From an uncultured Ruminococcus sp. (lineage in GTDB: Bacteria > Bacillota > Clostridia > Oscillospirales > Ruminococcaceae): 64,000 nt of DNA. Positions 9,601-17,873 of the stretch are shown piece after piece (positions within the stretch are counted from its first letter, which is position 1; the number at the start of each line of letters is the position of its first letter). The notes beneath the pieces are model-generated. The model was not told the DNA's origin. It worked only from the letters and a program-made list of their open reading frames with translations, and ran no database searches. The stretch lies in NCBI GenBank assembly GCA_947176345.1, contig CAMWQI010000001.1, positions 65,900 through 129,899 of the forward strand. The letters run 5' to 3'. The translations under genes were made by a program, and so were the position numbers.

Positions 9601-10651
9601 TGCAAGCGTAAGAGCAAACTCTTATATCTTCTCCGAATACAACGCTTATGTAAACCAATGTAAAGACCCTGTACTTGATGCTGGTTCAGGCGGTGTATTC
9701 AAGAGTTACAACGACGCACGTATAAGCCTTAAAAAGAACGCTAAATATCAGGGCGTAGACGTTTCAAGCAGAAGCGAAAAGGTAGCTAACAACAACAAAT
9801 ACTCTGATTTTGATACAAATTCTTCACTTTCATATATTCCGTCCGGAAATTACAGTCTCATAGAGGCTACAGGTGAAGCACTTTATACAGCACTTAACGC
9901 TGAGTTTGAGGCAAAGGGCGGTTGCATGGACAATACAAAAATCAGCAGTAGCAGTGGTACAGGTACATCACAGACAACAGCTTCTACTACAGCAAAGCCC
10001 GCTGGTACAACAACAACTACTGCTAATGGTGGCGGTACAGTTGTTGCTGGTGGATATGTTCATGACTTTACTGCTAACGGCACAAAGAGTGATTTCTATA
10101 CAATTACTGGTAATCTTTCTACATCTAAGGGAACTGTAAATTACAATGGTCTTACACTCAAACAGTGTCTCAAGATGGAAAGTGCAACAAATATTACATT
10201 CAATGCACCATCTGCCGGCAAGATTACACTTGTATTCGTTGAACCGTCTGCAACTATAAAGATTGATGGAACTAAATATACATCGTCAGGCGACGGCATA
10301 ATAACAGTTGATTTGAAAGCCGGTTCACATACAATTACTAAGGCTGATACTGCTAATCTTTTCTACATGGTTTATGGTGCAGAAGGTGGAAATTCCGGAA
10401 CAACAACTACACAGCCTAACACTACAGATATACTCTATGGTGACGCAAACTGTGACAACAGTACAAACGTTTCAGATGCTGTATTTATAATGCAGTGTCT
10501 CTCAAATCCTGATGAATATAAGTTTACTGAACAGGGTAAATTAAATGCCGATGTCTGCAATGTAGGTGATGGTGTAACCGCTATGGACGCACTTTCAATT
10601 CAGAAAATCGGTATAGGCTTACTTGATAAGCTTCCGGAATCTTATAGCTAA
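6677..10651 (+). CDS. Multimodular secreted pectate lyase: two PL1-like catalytic modules, Thr-rich linkers, putative C-terminal CBM, dockerin
   Basis: Two copies of the lyase pattern (TIEGVGxDAT.NG.G, EVRNI.F.NC, DGALD/DGACDFK, HHNWYDHSDSRHPRIR / HHNYWKNCESRGPLARQANIHMYNN); Thr linkers; dockerin ILYGDANCDNSTNVSDAVFIMQ. Confidence 0.9.
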   Translation: MKSKFFRKRATAIAVAVMSLSCMASVVNSPAYMPTATTTITAFAADSVNITSSVGYAEGMYATWSSVSGAEGYNVYVDGVQIDSMLIRQYSSYMRADAVGLKAGSHTMKVVPVISGKEDTSKAAETKADVYAHDRSGFGFVNGTSSGAYNEDGTLKSDAVVIYVTNATKDSVSVTLPDKKGTATNLTGIQNIINNLKSNKSAPPVAIRFIGNIEDPEGMPNGDLYVDAVLCGLTIEGVGNDATFNGFGLVMKNSSNVEVRNIGFMNCDSDEGDDCGLQQKNDHVWVHNCDFFYGQAGSDKDQVKGDGALDTKTSTYITHSYNHFWDNGKCNLQGMKSESEDNFVTYHHNWYDHSDSRHPRIRTCTVHSYNNYFDGNAKYGIGVTLGASCFSENNYFRNCKYPMLISMQGSDVAGSNEPTFSSENGGIIKSYGNIVDGGKGYVKYQDDNTEFDAYEASSRDEKVPSSITCKKGGTAYNNFDTDSSMYSYNVDKAEDVPSVVTSKAGRVDGGDFQWKFDNSVDDESYDVNQALKDAVVSYKDSIVAIGSGFTNTSTTTPEQTTTKSSGTQNTTTTTTKAPTTSTPATTPAGIKVEYSGGWNEMAYMGISGIKDADVTGVSYSGASSGSLKGEDLEYLVRDVDGGVRVDLLGLKAGTYTITVTTSKGEIKQSGIVVGQQDRSGYAHYNYSDGVGAYNDNGELKANAKIIYVTEENKNTVSVTSKDGTTVKGIGNILNSVAQDVGGGKNANGGTANTNQDIIKKLAKDGTPLVIRIVGNVTAPEGVTAFNSVDMGGSKGDNGYMARMRSGKDVTIEGVGADATINGWGIHFMCESSAPELGKSFEVRNIAFRNVPEDCIGMEGVQEGLGSSAKITASVERCWIHNCEFYVPKIANPAESDKSEGDGACDFKRGQYFTNSYCYYEGYHKTNLVGSSDTSLQYNISFHHNYWKNCESRGPLARQANIHMYNNVFDGQSSYCASVRANSYIFSEYNAYVNQCKDPVLDAGSGGVFKSYNDARISLKKNAKYQGVDVSSRSEKVANNNKYSDFDTNSSLSYIPSGNYSLIEATGEALYTALNAEFEAKGGCMDNTKISSSSGTGTSQTTASTTAKPAGTTTTTANGGGTVVAGGYVHDFTANGTKSDFYTITGNLSTSKGTVNYNGLTLKQCLKMESATNITFNAPSAGKITLVFVEPSATIKIDGTKYTSSGDGIITVDLKAGSHTITKADTANLFYMVYGAEGGNSGTTTTQPNTTDILYGDANCDNSTNVSDAVFIMQCLSNPDEYKFTEQGKLNADVCNVGDGVTAMDALSIQKIGIGLLDKLPESYS

Positions 10652-10684
10652 TCCAAACTCCCTCAAATATAATGATATAATGAA

Positions 10685-10712
10685 AAGAGGAACTCTCCGG
10701 AGTTCCTTTTTT
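10685..10712 (+). terminator. Intrinsic terminator after pectate lyase
   Basis: AGAGGAACTCtccgGAGTTCCTTTTTT. Confidence 0.8.
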
Positions 10713-10766
10713 CGCGTTTCGTGTGTGATTTTTTTGTGTTTCGCATGTGACTTTTTTTATATTATA

Positions 10767-10804
10767 AAAGAAAAGAACGGCTTTTTTACAAGCCGTTCTT
10801 TTCT
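10767..10804. terminator. Bidirectional terminator between convergent dockerin genes
   Basis: AAAAGAAAAGAACGGCTTttttacAAGCCGTTCTTTTCT. Confidence 0.75.
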
Positions 10805-10855
10805 GATAGGTTTATCTTATGGAGAGTATGGGGAATTTCGTTACAGAATTAATTT

Positions 10856-12670
10856 TTATAATGTAACAGGTAAATCACTGAGAGAATATACATGTATGCT
10901 AATTTGCTGTATAACTAATGCATCCATAGCGGTTACGCCGTCGCCTCTATTGCAAACATCAGCAGCATCTTTCTGTTCGGCAGACATCTTATATTCGTTA
11001 GGATTTGAGAGACACTGCATTATAAATACAGCATCTGAAACATTTGTATTGTTGTCACTGTTTGAGTCACCATAAGTTACTTTGTTGGGGTCTGTAGGTG
11101 TTTCAGGGGATTGTGGTCTTGTACCGCCTAAACCAAGTGAGCGACATTCCTTGCAGACAAAAGCAATCGGAGTATTTATGCCTTCATTTTCATTGATGTA
11201 TTTTCCGCAAGTATCACATTCACGTGATGCAGTAGTAGTTGTTGTGGTTGTTGTTTCAGTAGTAGTTGCATTTTCTGTTGTGAAATATGGTGGAATTGTT
11301 CCGCCCGCACCATGTGAACGACAGTCTGAACATACAAAAAGTCCAAGAGGAGTAATTACACCATCGGATTCAGCGATATATGTTCCGCAGATTTTGCATT
11401 CACGGAGTGCGGTAGTTGTGGCTGGATAATCAACAGAAGTCATTATAGTAGCTGTAGTAGTTGCTGTTACAGTTTCTGTCTGGAAAGGAGGTCTTGTACC
11501 GCCAATACCTAGTGAACGGCAGTTTGAACATAAAAACATTCCAAGCGGAGTTGTTATACCGGCGTTAGCGTTTATCAGTGTACCGCAATGGTCACAAGCC
11601 TTACACTCTATAATAGTATTGGTGGTTGTAGTAGTCGTTATTATTGGTGGTGTTGTATGTGTACATGTATCTGTCATTACGGGCGGAGTATTGAATGAGT
11701 CATAGCCGTCTTCATATAGATACAGAACAAAACTTGGATTAGATGAGTTTGCACCTACATAATTTTCCACAAACGGACAATATGTGTATTTGTTATATTT
11801 TTCGGGAAGTTTATCAACTACAAACTGAACAGTAGAAAAGTGACTGCCACCAGGTATTGTGAAATCAAAATCTACCTTGTCTTCCTTTCCAGTGGTAACC
11901 CATTCAACGCAGTTACCAAGGTTGCCGTTGCTGTCCCATTCGCTGAGTGATACTTCTGCACCCTCAACGTATTCTCCGGTGTTGCCGTCAATCAGGAGAC
12001 ACGAAGCCTGAACAGTTCCTTTATATTCCTTGTCAAGAGATATTGTCAAGTCCGTGTGTGGCTGGTGTTCGTTACCGTAATAATTGGCATAATACCAGTC
12101 CATAGCATTATCAATGATAAAATCATCTACAATAGTTGTACCGTTGAGATAGGAATAACCCTCCGGCATATCTTCAAGCACTGCTGTAAGTGTAATAGTT
12201 GATGATAAATTTGTAAAAAGATGGACAATATCTATGGAATAGCTTTCAGATTCGGAAGTGTCCCATGTTCCGTAATCACGTGTTATAACATTGCTTTGCA
12301 GGTCTTGTGTTTCCACAAAATGTACTTTTACCCCGTCGACGTGTTCATTTGTCTTGCTGTCAACGACTTTGACATTTACGTCATAAGTTCTTCTGAGCGG
12401 AAATTCTGTCGGCTGAACTTCAATTCCCGGAACGGTTGTGCAGGTGTATACTCTTTCGGGAATGGTTGCTGTGGTTGATGCCGGCATCATCTCATTGTCA
12501 AGGACTGCCGGTGCGTTTGAATAGGGCATGAGTTCTTGTGTGATGATTCTGTCGGGAATGGTCTGGACGTGTTCATGCTCTGATGTTTCAGCGTATGTCG
12601 CAAGCGGACTTACAGTCGAAACCATGGTGGCGATTGCTGTCAGGACAGCGGTGGTTGTTTTTTTCAACAT
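10856..12670 (-). CDS. Secreted dockerin protein with two Ig/CnaB-like N-terminal regions and three tandem CxxC...CxxC modules in Thr-rich linkers
   Basis: Signal peptide; ACDHCGTLINANAGITTPLGMFLCSNCRSLGIGGTRPP / CKICGTYIAESDGVITPLGLFVCSDCRSHGAGGTIPP / CDTCGKYINENEGINTPIAFVCKECRSLGLGGTRP; dockerin VTYGDSNSDNNTNVSDAVFIMQ. Confidence 0.85.
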   Translation of the reverse strand: MLKKTTTAVLTAIATMVSTVSPLATYAETSEHEHVQTIPDRIITQELMPYSNAPAVLDNEMMPASTTATIPERVYTCTTVPGIEVQPTEFPLRRTYDVNVKVVDSKTNEHVDGVKVHFVETQDLQSNVITRDYGTWDTSESESYSIDIVHLFTNLSSTITLTAVLEDMPEGYSYLNGTTIVDDFIIDNAMDWYYANYYGNEHQPHTDLTISLDKEYKGTVQASCLLIDGNTGEYVEGAEVSLSEWDSNGNLGNCVEWVTTGKEDKVDFDFTIPGGSHFSTVQFVVDKLPEKYNKYTYCPFVENYVGANSSNPSFVLYLYEDGYDSFNTPPVMTDTCTHTTPPIITTTTTTNTIIECKACDHCGTLINANAGITTPLGMFLCSNCRSLGIGGTRPPFQTETVTATTTATIMTSVDYPATTTALRECKICGTYIAESDGVITPLGLFVCSDCRSHGAGGTIPPYFTTENATTTETTTTTTTTASRECDTCGKYINENEGINTPIAFVCKECRSLGLGGTRPQSPETPTDPNKVTYGDSNSDNNTNVSDAVFIMQCLSNPNEYKMSAEQKDAADVCNRGDGVTAMDALVIQQISIHVYSLSDLPVTL

Positions 12671-12942
12671 AAAAATTCCTCCTAAAAAAATTTTTTCATG
12701 AATAAACGGACTTTAATTCTCGTTCACTTATTAGACTTTACAGCGGTGTAATTTTCTCACTTAATTTTTAATTTTTGTATTAATGTACAAAAATTTCATG
12801 AAAATTTATATATTATGACCATTCAAATGTGAAAATTTTATGGAAATTTGTGTTTAGATGGTCATTTGCACTTGAAAAATCGTTTATAATATGTTATAAT
12901 TATTCATTACCTGATTTTTTACTGAATGAGAGGGAATGAATT

Positions 12943-14310
12943 TTGAAAGAAAATGACGTGATTATACATGAAGTGACGGAAATTTTAAGTGACAGAAAAC
13001 GTCTTGCATATGTGCGGAGTTTCGGGTGTCAACTGAATGTTTCCGACGGTGAAAAAATAAAAGGTCTCCTGAAAAGAATGGGTTACAGTTTTACAGAAGA
13101 CGAAAAACAGGCTGACATTATTATTCTTAATACCTGTGCTGTGCGTGAAAGTGCAGAAGACAGGGTTTTCGGAATAATAGGCAGTATGAAAAAACTGAAA
13201 GAGGAAAAGCCTTCACTTATTATAGGGCTTGCCGGCTGTATGACCGCACAGGCACATATAGCTGAAAAAATAAAAAAATCATATCTGCAGATTGATTTTG
13301 TCATGGGTACTTCCGCAATAAATTCCTTGCCGTCCCTGTTGCTTGACTGTCTCAAAGGGAAAAAATTCTCCGCTGATACGGGTGAATATGATGATTTTTC
13401 CAGAAATATGGAGCAGGTGCGTGAAAGTACTTTCAAGGCATCTGTGCCGATAATGTTTGGCTGTAATAATTTCTGTACATACTGCATAGTGCCTTATGTT
13501 CGGGGACGTGAAAGAAGTCGCAAGCCGGAAGACATAATAAATGAAGTTCAAAACCTTGTTCGTTATGGCTATAAGGAAATAATGTTGTTAGGACAGAATG
13601 TAAATTCATATGGCAAAGACCTTGAAAATAAAATGACTTTTCCGGAACTGCTCCGTGAGATAAATAAAATAGATGGTGATTTCATAATCCGTTTCATGTC
13701 GTCTCACCCTAAAGATGCATCGCATGAATTGATAGATACAATTTTTCAGTGTGAAAAAGTCGCAAAACATCTTCATCTGCCGTTGCAGAGCGGAAGTAAT
13801 AGTGTTCTTGAAAGAATGAACAGACGATATACTATTAAACAGTACCTTGAAACCGTTGATTACATAAGGAGTTATGACCCTGATTTTTCGTTGACTACTG
13901 ATATTATAGTAGGATTTCCGAACGAAACGGACGAAGAATTTCGCGAAACACTGGATATAATAAAACGTGTTCAGTATGATAATATTTATTCTTTCATATA
14001 TTCACGTCGGACAGGTACAAAGGCTGCTGAAATCATTGATACTATACCAGAAGATGTCAAGGGTCGCCGTATGCGTGAACTCCTTGAAATACAGCGTGAG
14101 GTATCAACAGAAAACTATAAACGTTTTATTGGTCGCCGTATGCGTGTACTTGTGGACGGAGTTTCAAAGAAACGTGACGGATTTGTCACCGGAAAAAGTG
14201 ATGAATTTATAATAGCTGAATTTGCAGGGGATATGTCCATGATTGGTAATTTTGTAGAAATAGAAGTTACTGGTTCAATGAACTGGGCAGTTTCCGGCAT
14301 AATTATATAA
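12943..14310 (+). CDS. miaB: tRNA-2-methylthio-N6-dimethylallyladenosine synthase MiaB (TTG start)
   Basis: YVRSFGCQLNVSDGEKIKGLL, radical SAM CNNFCTYCIVPYVRGRERSR, TRAM-like C-terminus. Confidence 0.95.
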   Translation: MKENDVIIHEVTEILSDRKRLAYVRSFGCQLNVSDGEKIKGLLKRMGYSFTEDEKQADIIILNTCAVRESAEDRVFGIIGSMKKLKEEKPSLIIGLAGCMTAQAHIAEKIKKSYLQIDFVMGTSAINSLPSLLLDCLKGKKFSADTGEYDDFSRNMEQVRESTFKASVPIMFGCNNFCTYCIVPYVRGRERSRKPEDIINEVQNLVRYGYKEIMLLGQNVNSYGKDLENKMTFPELLREINKIDGDFIIRFMSSHPKDASHELIDTIFQCEKVAKHLHLPLQSGSNSVLERMNRRYTIKQYLETVDYIRSYDPDFSLTTDIIVGFPNETDEEFRETLDIIKRVQYDNIYSFIYSRRTGTKAAEIIDTIPEDVKGRRMRELLEIQREVSTENYKRFIGRRMRVLVDGVSKKRDGFVTGKSDEFIIAEFAGDMSMIGNFVEIEVTGSMNWAVSGIII

Positions 14311-14340
14311 AAAATTTCAAGATAAAAGGAGAATTTATTT

Positions 14341-14748
14341 ATGGACAAAATTATTCAGTTGACAAGAGAATTAGGAAAAGCACTCCAGCAGGACGACAGA
14401 TACATTGCCTATACTCTTGCCAAACAGGTCAATGATGACGACAATGAATTACAGGCGGATATTACAAAATTCGATGAACTCCGTGCCGAAATGCGTACGG
14501 CTATGAGTGGTGATAATCCGGATTTTGACAAAATAAACGCCATTGACAAGGAGACAAAAACACTCTATCAGAAAATCATGAGTAATCCACATATGATGGT
14601 TTTCAATGCCACACAGAAATCACTTGAAGAACTTGTCAGCAACATGAATCAGATTATAACCATGTGTGCAAACGGTCAAGACCCCGAAACGTGCGAAGCC
14701 CCTAAGGGTTGTGCCGGTGACTGTTCCGCTTGCGGAGGCTGTGGCTGA
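14341..14748 (+). CDS. YlbF/YmcA-family regulator with Cys-rich C-terminal tail
   Basis: MDKIIQLTRELGKALQQDDRYIAYTLAKQVNDDD...; tail CANGQDPETCEAPKGCAGDCSACGGCG; between miaB and mutS. Confidence 0.75.
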   Translation: MDKIIQLTRELGKALQQDDRYIAYTLAKQVNDDDNELQADITKFDELRAEMRTAMSGDNPDFDKINAIDKETKTLYQKIMSNPHMMVFNATQKSLEELVSNMNQIITMCANGQDPETCEAPKGCAGDCSACGGCG

Positions 14749-17228
14749 TGAATATTGACAGAAAAAAAGTCACTGCTATGATGAGGCAGTATCTTGAAAT
14801 CAAAGACAAATATCAGGAATGCATATTATTTTTCCGTGTCGGAGATTTCTATGAGATGTTCTTTGACGATGCAATAACAGTCTCAAAGGCTATTGAGCTT
14901 ACCCTTACCGGCAAGGACTGCGGACTTGAAGAACGTGCGCCCATGTGTGGTGTACCTTATCATGCAGTTGACACATATATAAAAAAGCTTGTTGATTTAG
15001 GGTTCAGGGTGGCAGTATGTGAACAACTTACAGACCCGACAGCAAATAAAGATATAGTTGTCCGTGATGTTGTCCGCGTTGTAACTGCCGGTACACTCAC
15101 TGAAACCACCATGCTTGACGACAGCAAAAATAATTATATATGCAGTATTTTTTATGACCAGTTTCATGAAGTATGCTGTATGGCATCAGCAGATATTTCG
15201 ACGGGTGAGGCGTTCCTGAATGTCATGAACGAAAAGAACTTTGAAACGGACGTTATAAATGAACTTTCACGATGTCAACCGGCAGAGATTATATTTCCTG
15301 AAAGTTTTCTTTCATTTAAAAACGTTGCCGATTTTATAAAACTTCGTCTTAAATGTACGGTTACTTTGAGGGACGAAAAATGTTTTTATCCGTCGGGAAA
15401 TCGGCATATTATTGAAGAAGTTTTCAGAAAAACTCCGGAAGAATTGGGAATAAGCAGTGACGGTGCAGACTGTTCAGCGGTATGCGGATTATTTGAATAT
15501 ATAAATGATACACAAAAAACATCTGTTTCAAGGTTCACCACACTGGAAATACTTAACGGAAATGCTTTTATGGGTCTTGACCTTAATGCAAGGCGTAACT
15601 TGGAACTCACTGAAACACTCCGCAACAAAGAACGGAAAGGCTCATTATTATGGGTGCTTGACTCTGCAAAGACTTCTATGGGACGCAGGCTTCTGAAAAA
15701 CTGGATTGAACAACCATTGAAAAGTCCGGCAAGGATTATTGAACGTCTTGACACTGTGGATGCACTCCGACGGAAAAGCGTTGTACTCTATGAGCTACAG
15801 AATTTATTGACAAAAGTCTATGACCTTGAACGCCTTATGACCAAAGTCATGTATAAAAGAGCAAATCCCCGTGACCTCAAGGCTCTTTCGGCTACTGCCA
15901 TTCAGTTACCGTTTATAAAAAAGGAACTTGAAAAACTTGATAATTCAAAACTGCTTGCAAAATATAATAATGATATTTCCGGACTTGATGAAATTGTAAA
16001 GCTTGTCGAAAAAGCCATAACCGACGAACCGCCTGTGGCTGTCAAGGACGGTGGTGTTATAAAAGACGGTTTTAACAGTGAACTTGATAACCTTAGACAT
16101 ATAATGAATCACGGACAGGAAATTATTGATGATATATTACAGAATGAACGCGCAAGAACGGGCATTAAAAACCTGAAAATAGGATTTAATAAGGTATTCG
16201 GCTACTATTTGGAAGTGACACGCTCCTATTATGAATTTATTCCGCCGGAATGGACACGCAAACAAACTCTTGCAAATGCGGAGCGTTTTATAACAGAGGA
16301 ACTCAAAAACGCTGAAAATTCAATATTAGGTGCAAAGGACAAGGCTCTTTCACTGGAGGCTGATATTTTCAATGAAGTACGTGATTATCTTTCTACCATG
16401 CTTGAAAAAGTCCAAAGAACAGCCACAGCGGTAGCCTCCGTGGACGTGCTGTGTTCATTTGCGGACGTTGCTATAAGAAATCTATATGTAAAGCCGGAAA
16501 TTTCCCTTGATGGTTCAATTGACATAAAAGCCGGCAGACACCCTGTTGTTGAGTTGATGCTTGAAGATGAGATGTTCATTCCGAATGATATTTACATGGA
16601 TAACAAAAATAACAGAATGTCCATTATTACAGGACCTAATATGTCCGGTAAATCCACATATATGAGACAAACAGCATTAATAGTACTTATGGCACAGATA
16701 GGTTCATTTGTACCGGCAAATTCCGCTAAAATATCCATAGTGGATAAGATTTTCACAAGGATAGGTGCATCAGATGACCTTACAGCCGGACAAAGTACAT
16801 TCATGGTTGAAATGAGTGAAGTTGCCGATATACTGAAAAATGCCACTCCGGATAGTTTTGTTATTCTTGATGAAGTGGGCAGAGGAACATCTACTTATGA
16901 CGGAGTAAGCATAGCCCGTGCAGTTGCTGAACATATATGTACATCAAAAAAATTAGGCTGTAAAACGCTTTTTGCTACTCACTATCACGAACTTATCAGC
17001 CTTGAAAACGAAGTTGACGGCGTAAACAACTACAGCATAGCTGTAAATAAGCGTGGCGGTACAATACGCTTTTTAAGAAAAATAGTCCGTGGCGGTGTTG
17101 ACGAAAGTTACGGTGTGGACGTTGCGAAACTTGCTGGACTGCCCACAAAAGTAATTAATCGTGCAAAAGAACTCCTCAATGAAATGGAAGCGAAGTGGGC
17201 AGAGGAACATCTACTTATGACGGAGTAA
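14748..17228 (+). CDS. mutS: DNA mismatch repair protein MutS, C-terminally truncated by a frameshifting tandem duplication
   Basis: [58 protein letters not shown]; ends in out-of-frame [12 protein letters not shown]; start at ATGA overlap with upstream gene. Confidence 0.9.
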   Translation: MNIDRKKVTAMMRQYLEIKDKYQECILFFRVGDFYEMFFDDAITVSKAIELTLTGKDCGLEERAPMCGVPYHAVDTYIKKLVDLGFRVAVCEQLTDPTANKDIVVRDVVRVVTAGTLTETTMLDDSKNNYICSIFYDQFHEVCCMASADISTGEAFLNVMNEKNFETDVINELSRCQPAEIIFPESFLSFKNVADFIKLRLKCTVTLRDEKCFYPSGNRHIIEEVFRKTPEELGISSDGADCSAVCGLFEYINDTQKTSVSRFTTLEILNGNAFMGLDLNARRNLELTETLRNKERKGSLLWVLDSAKTSMGRRLLKNWIEQPLKSPARIIERLDTVDALRRKSVVLYELQNLLTKVYDLERLMTKVMYKRANPRDLKALSATAIQLPFIKKELEKLDNSKLLAKYNNDISGLDEIVKLVEKAITDEPPVAVKDGGVIKDGFNSELDNLRHIMNHGQEIIDDILQNERARTGIKNLKIGFNKVFGYYLEVTRSYYEFIPPEWTRKQTLANAERFITEELKNAENSILGAKDKALSLEADIFNEVRDYLSTMLEKVQRTATAVASVDVLCSFADVAIRNLYVKPEISLDGSIDIKAGRHPVVELMLEDEMFIPNDIYMDNKNNRMSIITGPNMSGKSTYMRQTALIVLMAQIGSFVPANSAKISIVDKIFTRIGASDDLTAGQSTFMVEMSEVADILKNATPDSFVILDEVGRGTSTYDGVSIARAVAEHICTSKKLGCKTLFATHYHELISLENEVDGVNNYSIAVNKRGGTIRFLRKIVRGGVDESYGVDVAKLAGLPTKVINRAKELLNEMEAKWAEEHLLMTE
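16872..17191 (+). repeat. Copy 1 of 320-bp exact tandem direct repeat in mutS
   Basis: GAAGTGGGCAGAGGAACATC...GAAATGGAAGC identical by eye to copy 2; offset 320. Confidence 0.97.
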
Positions 17229-17511
17229 GCATAGCCCGTGCAGTTGCTGAACATATATGTACATCAAAAAAATTAGGCTGTAAAACGCTTTTTGCTACTC
17301 ACTATCACGAACTTATCAGCCTTGAAAACGAAGTTGACGGCGTAAACAACTACAGCATAGCTGTAAATAAGCGTGGCGGTACAATACGCTTTTTAAGAAA
17401 AATAGTCCGTGGCGGTGTTGACGAAAGTTACGGTGTGGACGTTGCGAAACTTGCTGGACTGCCCACAAAAGTAATTAATCGTGCAAAAGAACTCCTCAAT
17501 GAAATGGAAGC
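17192..17511 (+). repeat. Copy 2 of 320-bp exact tandem direct repeat in mutS
   Basis: Same sequence as 16872-17191. Confidence 0.97.
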
Positions 17512-17686
17512 AGATAAAAGTACACATATAATAAGTCCTCACGGAACAGAAGAGGGTCAGATAGATTTTGAGACCATAAACCGTCAGAAAATATTTGACA
17601 TACTTGAAAAAACCAGTATTGACGAATTATCAGACAATGAATGCAGAATGTTACTTAATGATTTGCTTGAAATTATAAAGGAATAA
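17195..17686 (+). pseudogene. mutS: Detached native C-terminal part of mutS downstream of the duplication
   Basis: [20 protein letters not shown]...[26 protein letters not shown]...LEIIKE*; removing 320 bp gives a continuous frame 14748-17686 of 873 codons including stop. Confidence 0.9.
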
Positions 17687-17688
17687 TT

Positions 17689-17852
17689 ATGAATAAAATA
17701 GTGGTTGTTATGATGTTCTGTATTGTTTTCTGTATAGTATTGTACAGATAAATATTGATGTTTACAGCAGTGTTAAAGAAGAGTCGGCAACATTTTATGA
17801 TAAAGAGGCATTGTTTAGTTATCAAATTCAAATAGAAAGCAAATCATATTAA
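17689..17852 (+). pseudogene. Small membrane-type ORF with apparent frameshift
   Basis: SD AAGGA then MNKIVVVMMFCIVFCIVLYR*; shifted frame continues INIDVYSSVKEESATFYDKEALFSYQIQIESKSY*. Confidence 0.4.
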
Positions 17853-17873
17853 AAATAAAATGGAGGATTTTAA

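Noticed and set aside
11082-11429. Val-rich 115-aa plus-strand ORF in the Cys-module dockerin gene
   Set aside because: Complement of Thr-rich linkers; no SD or domain.
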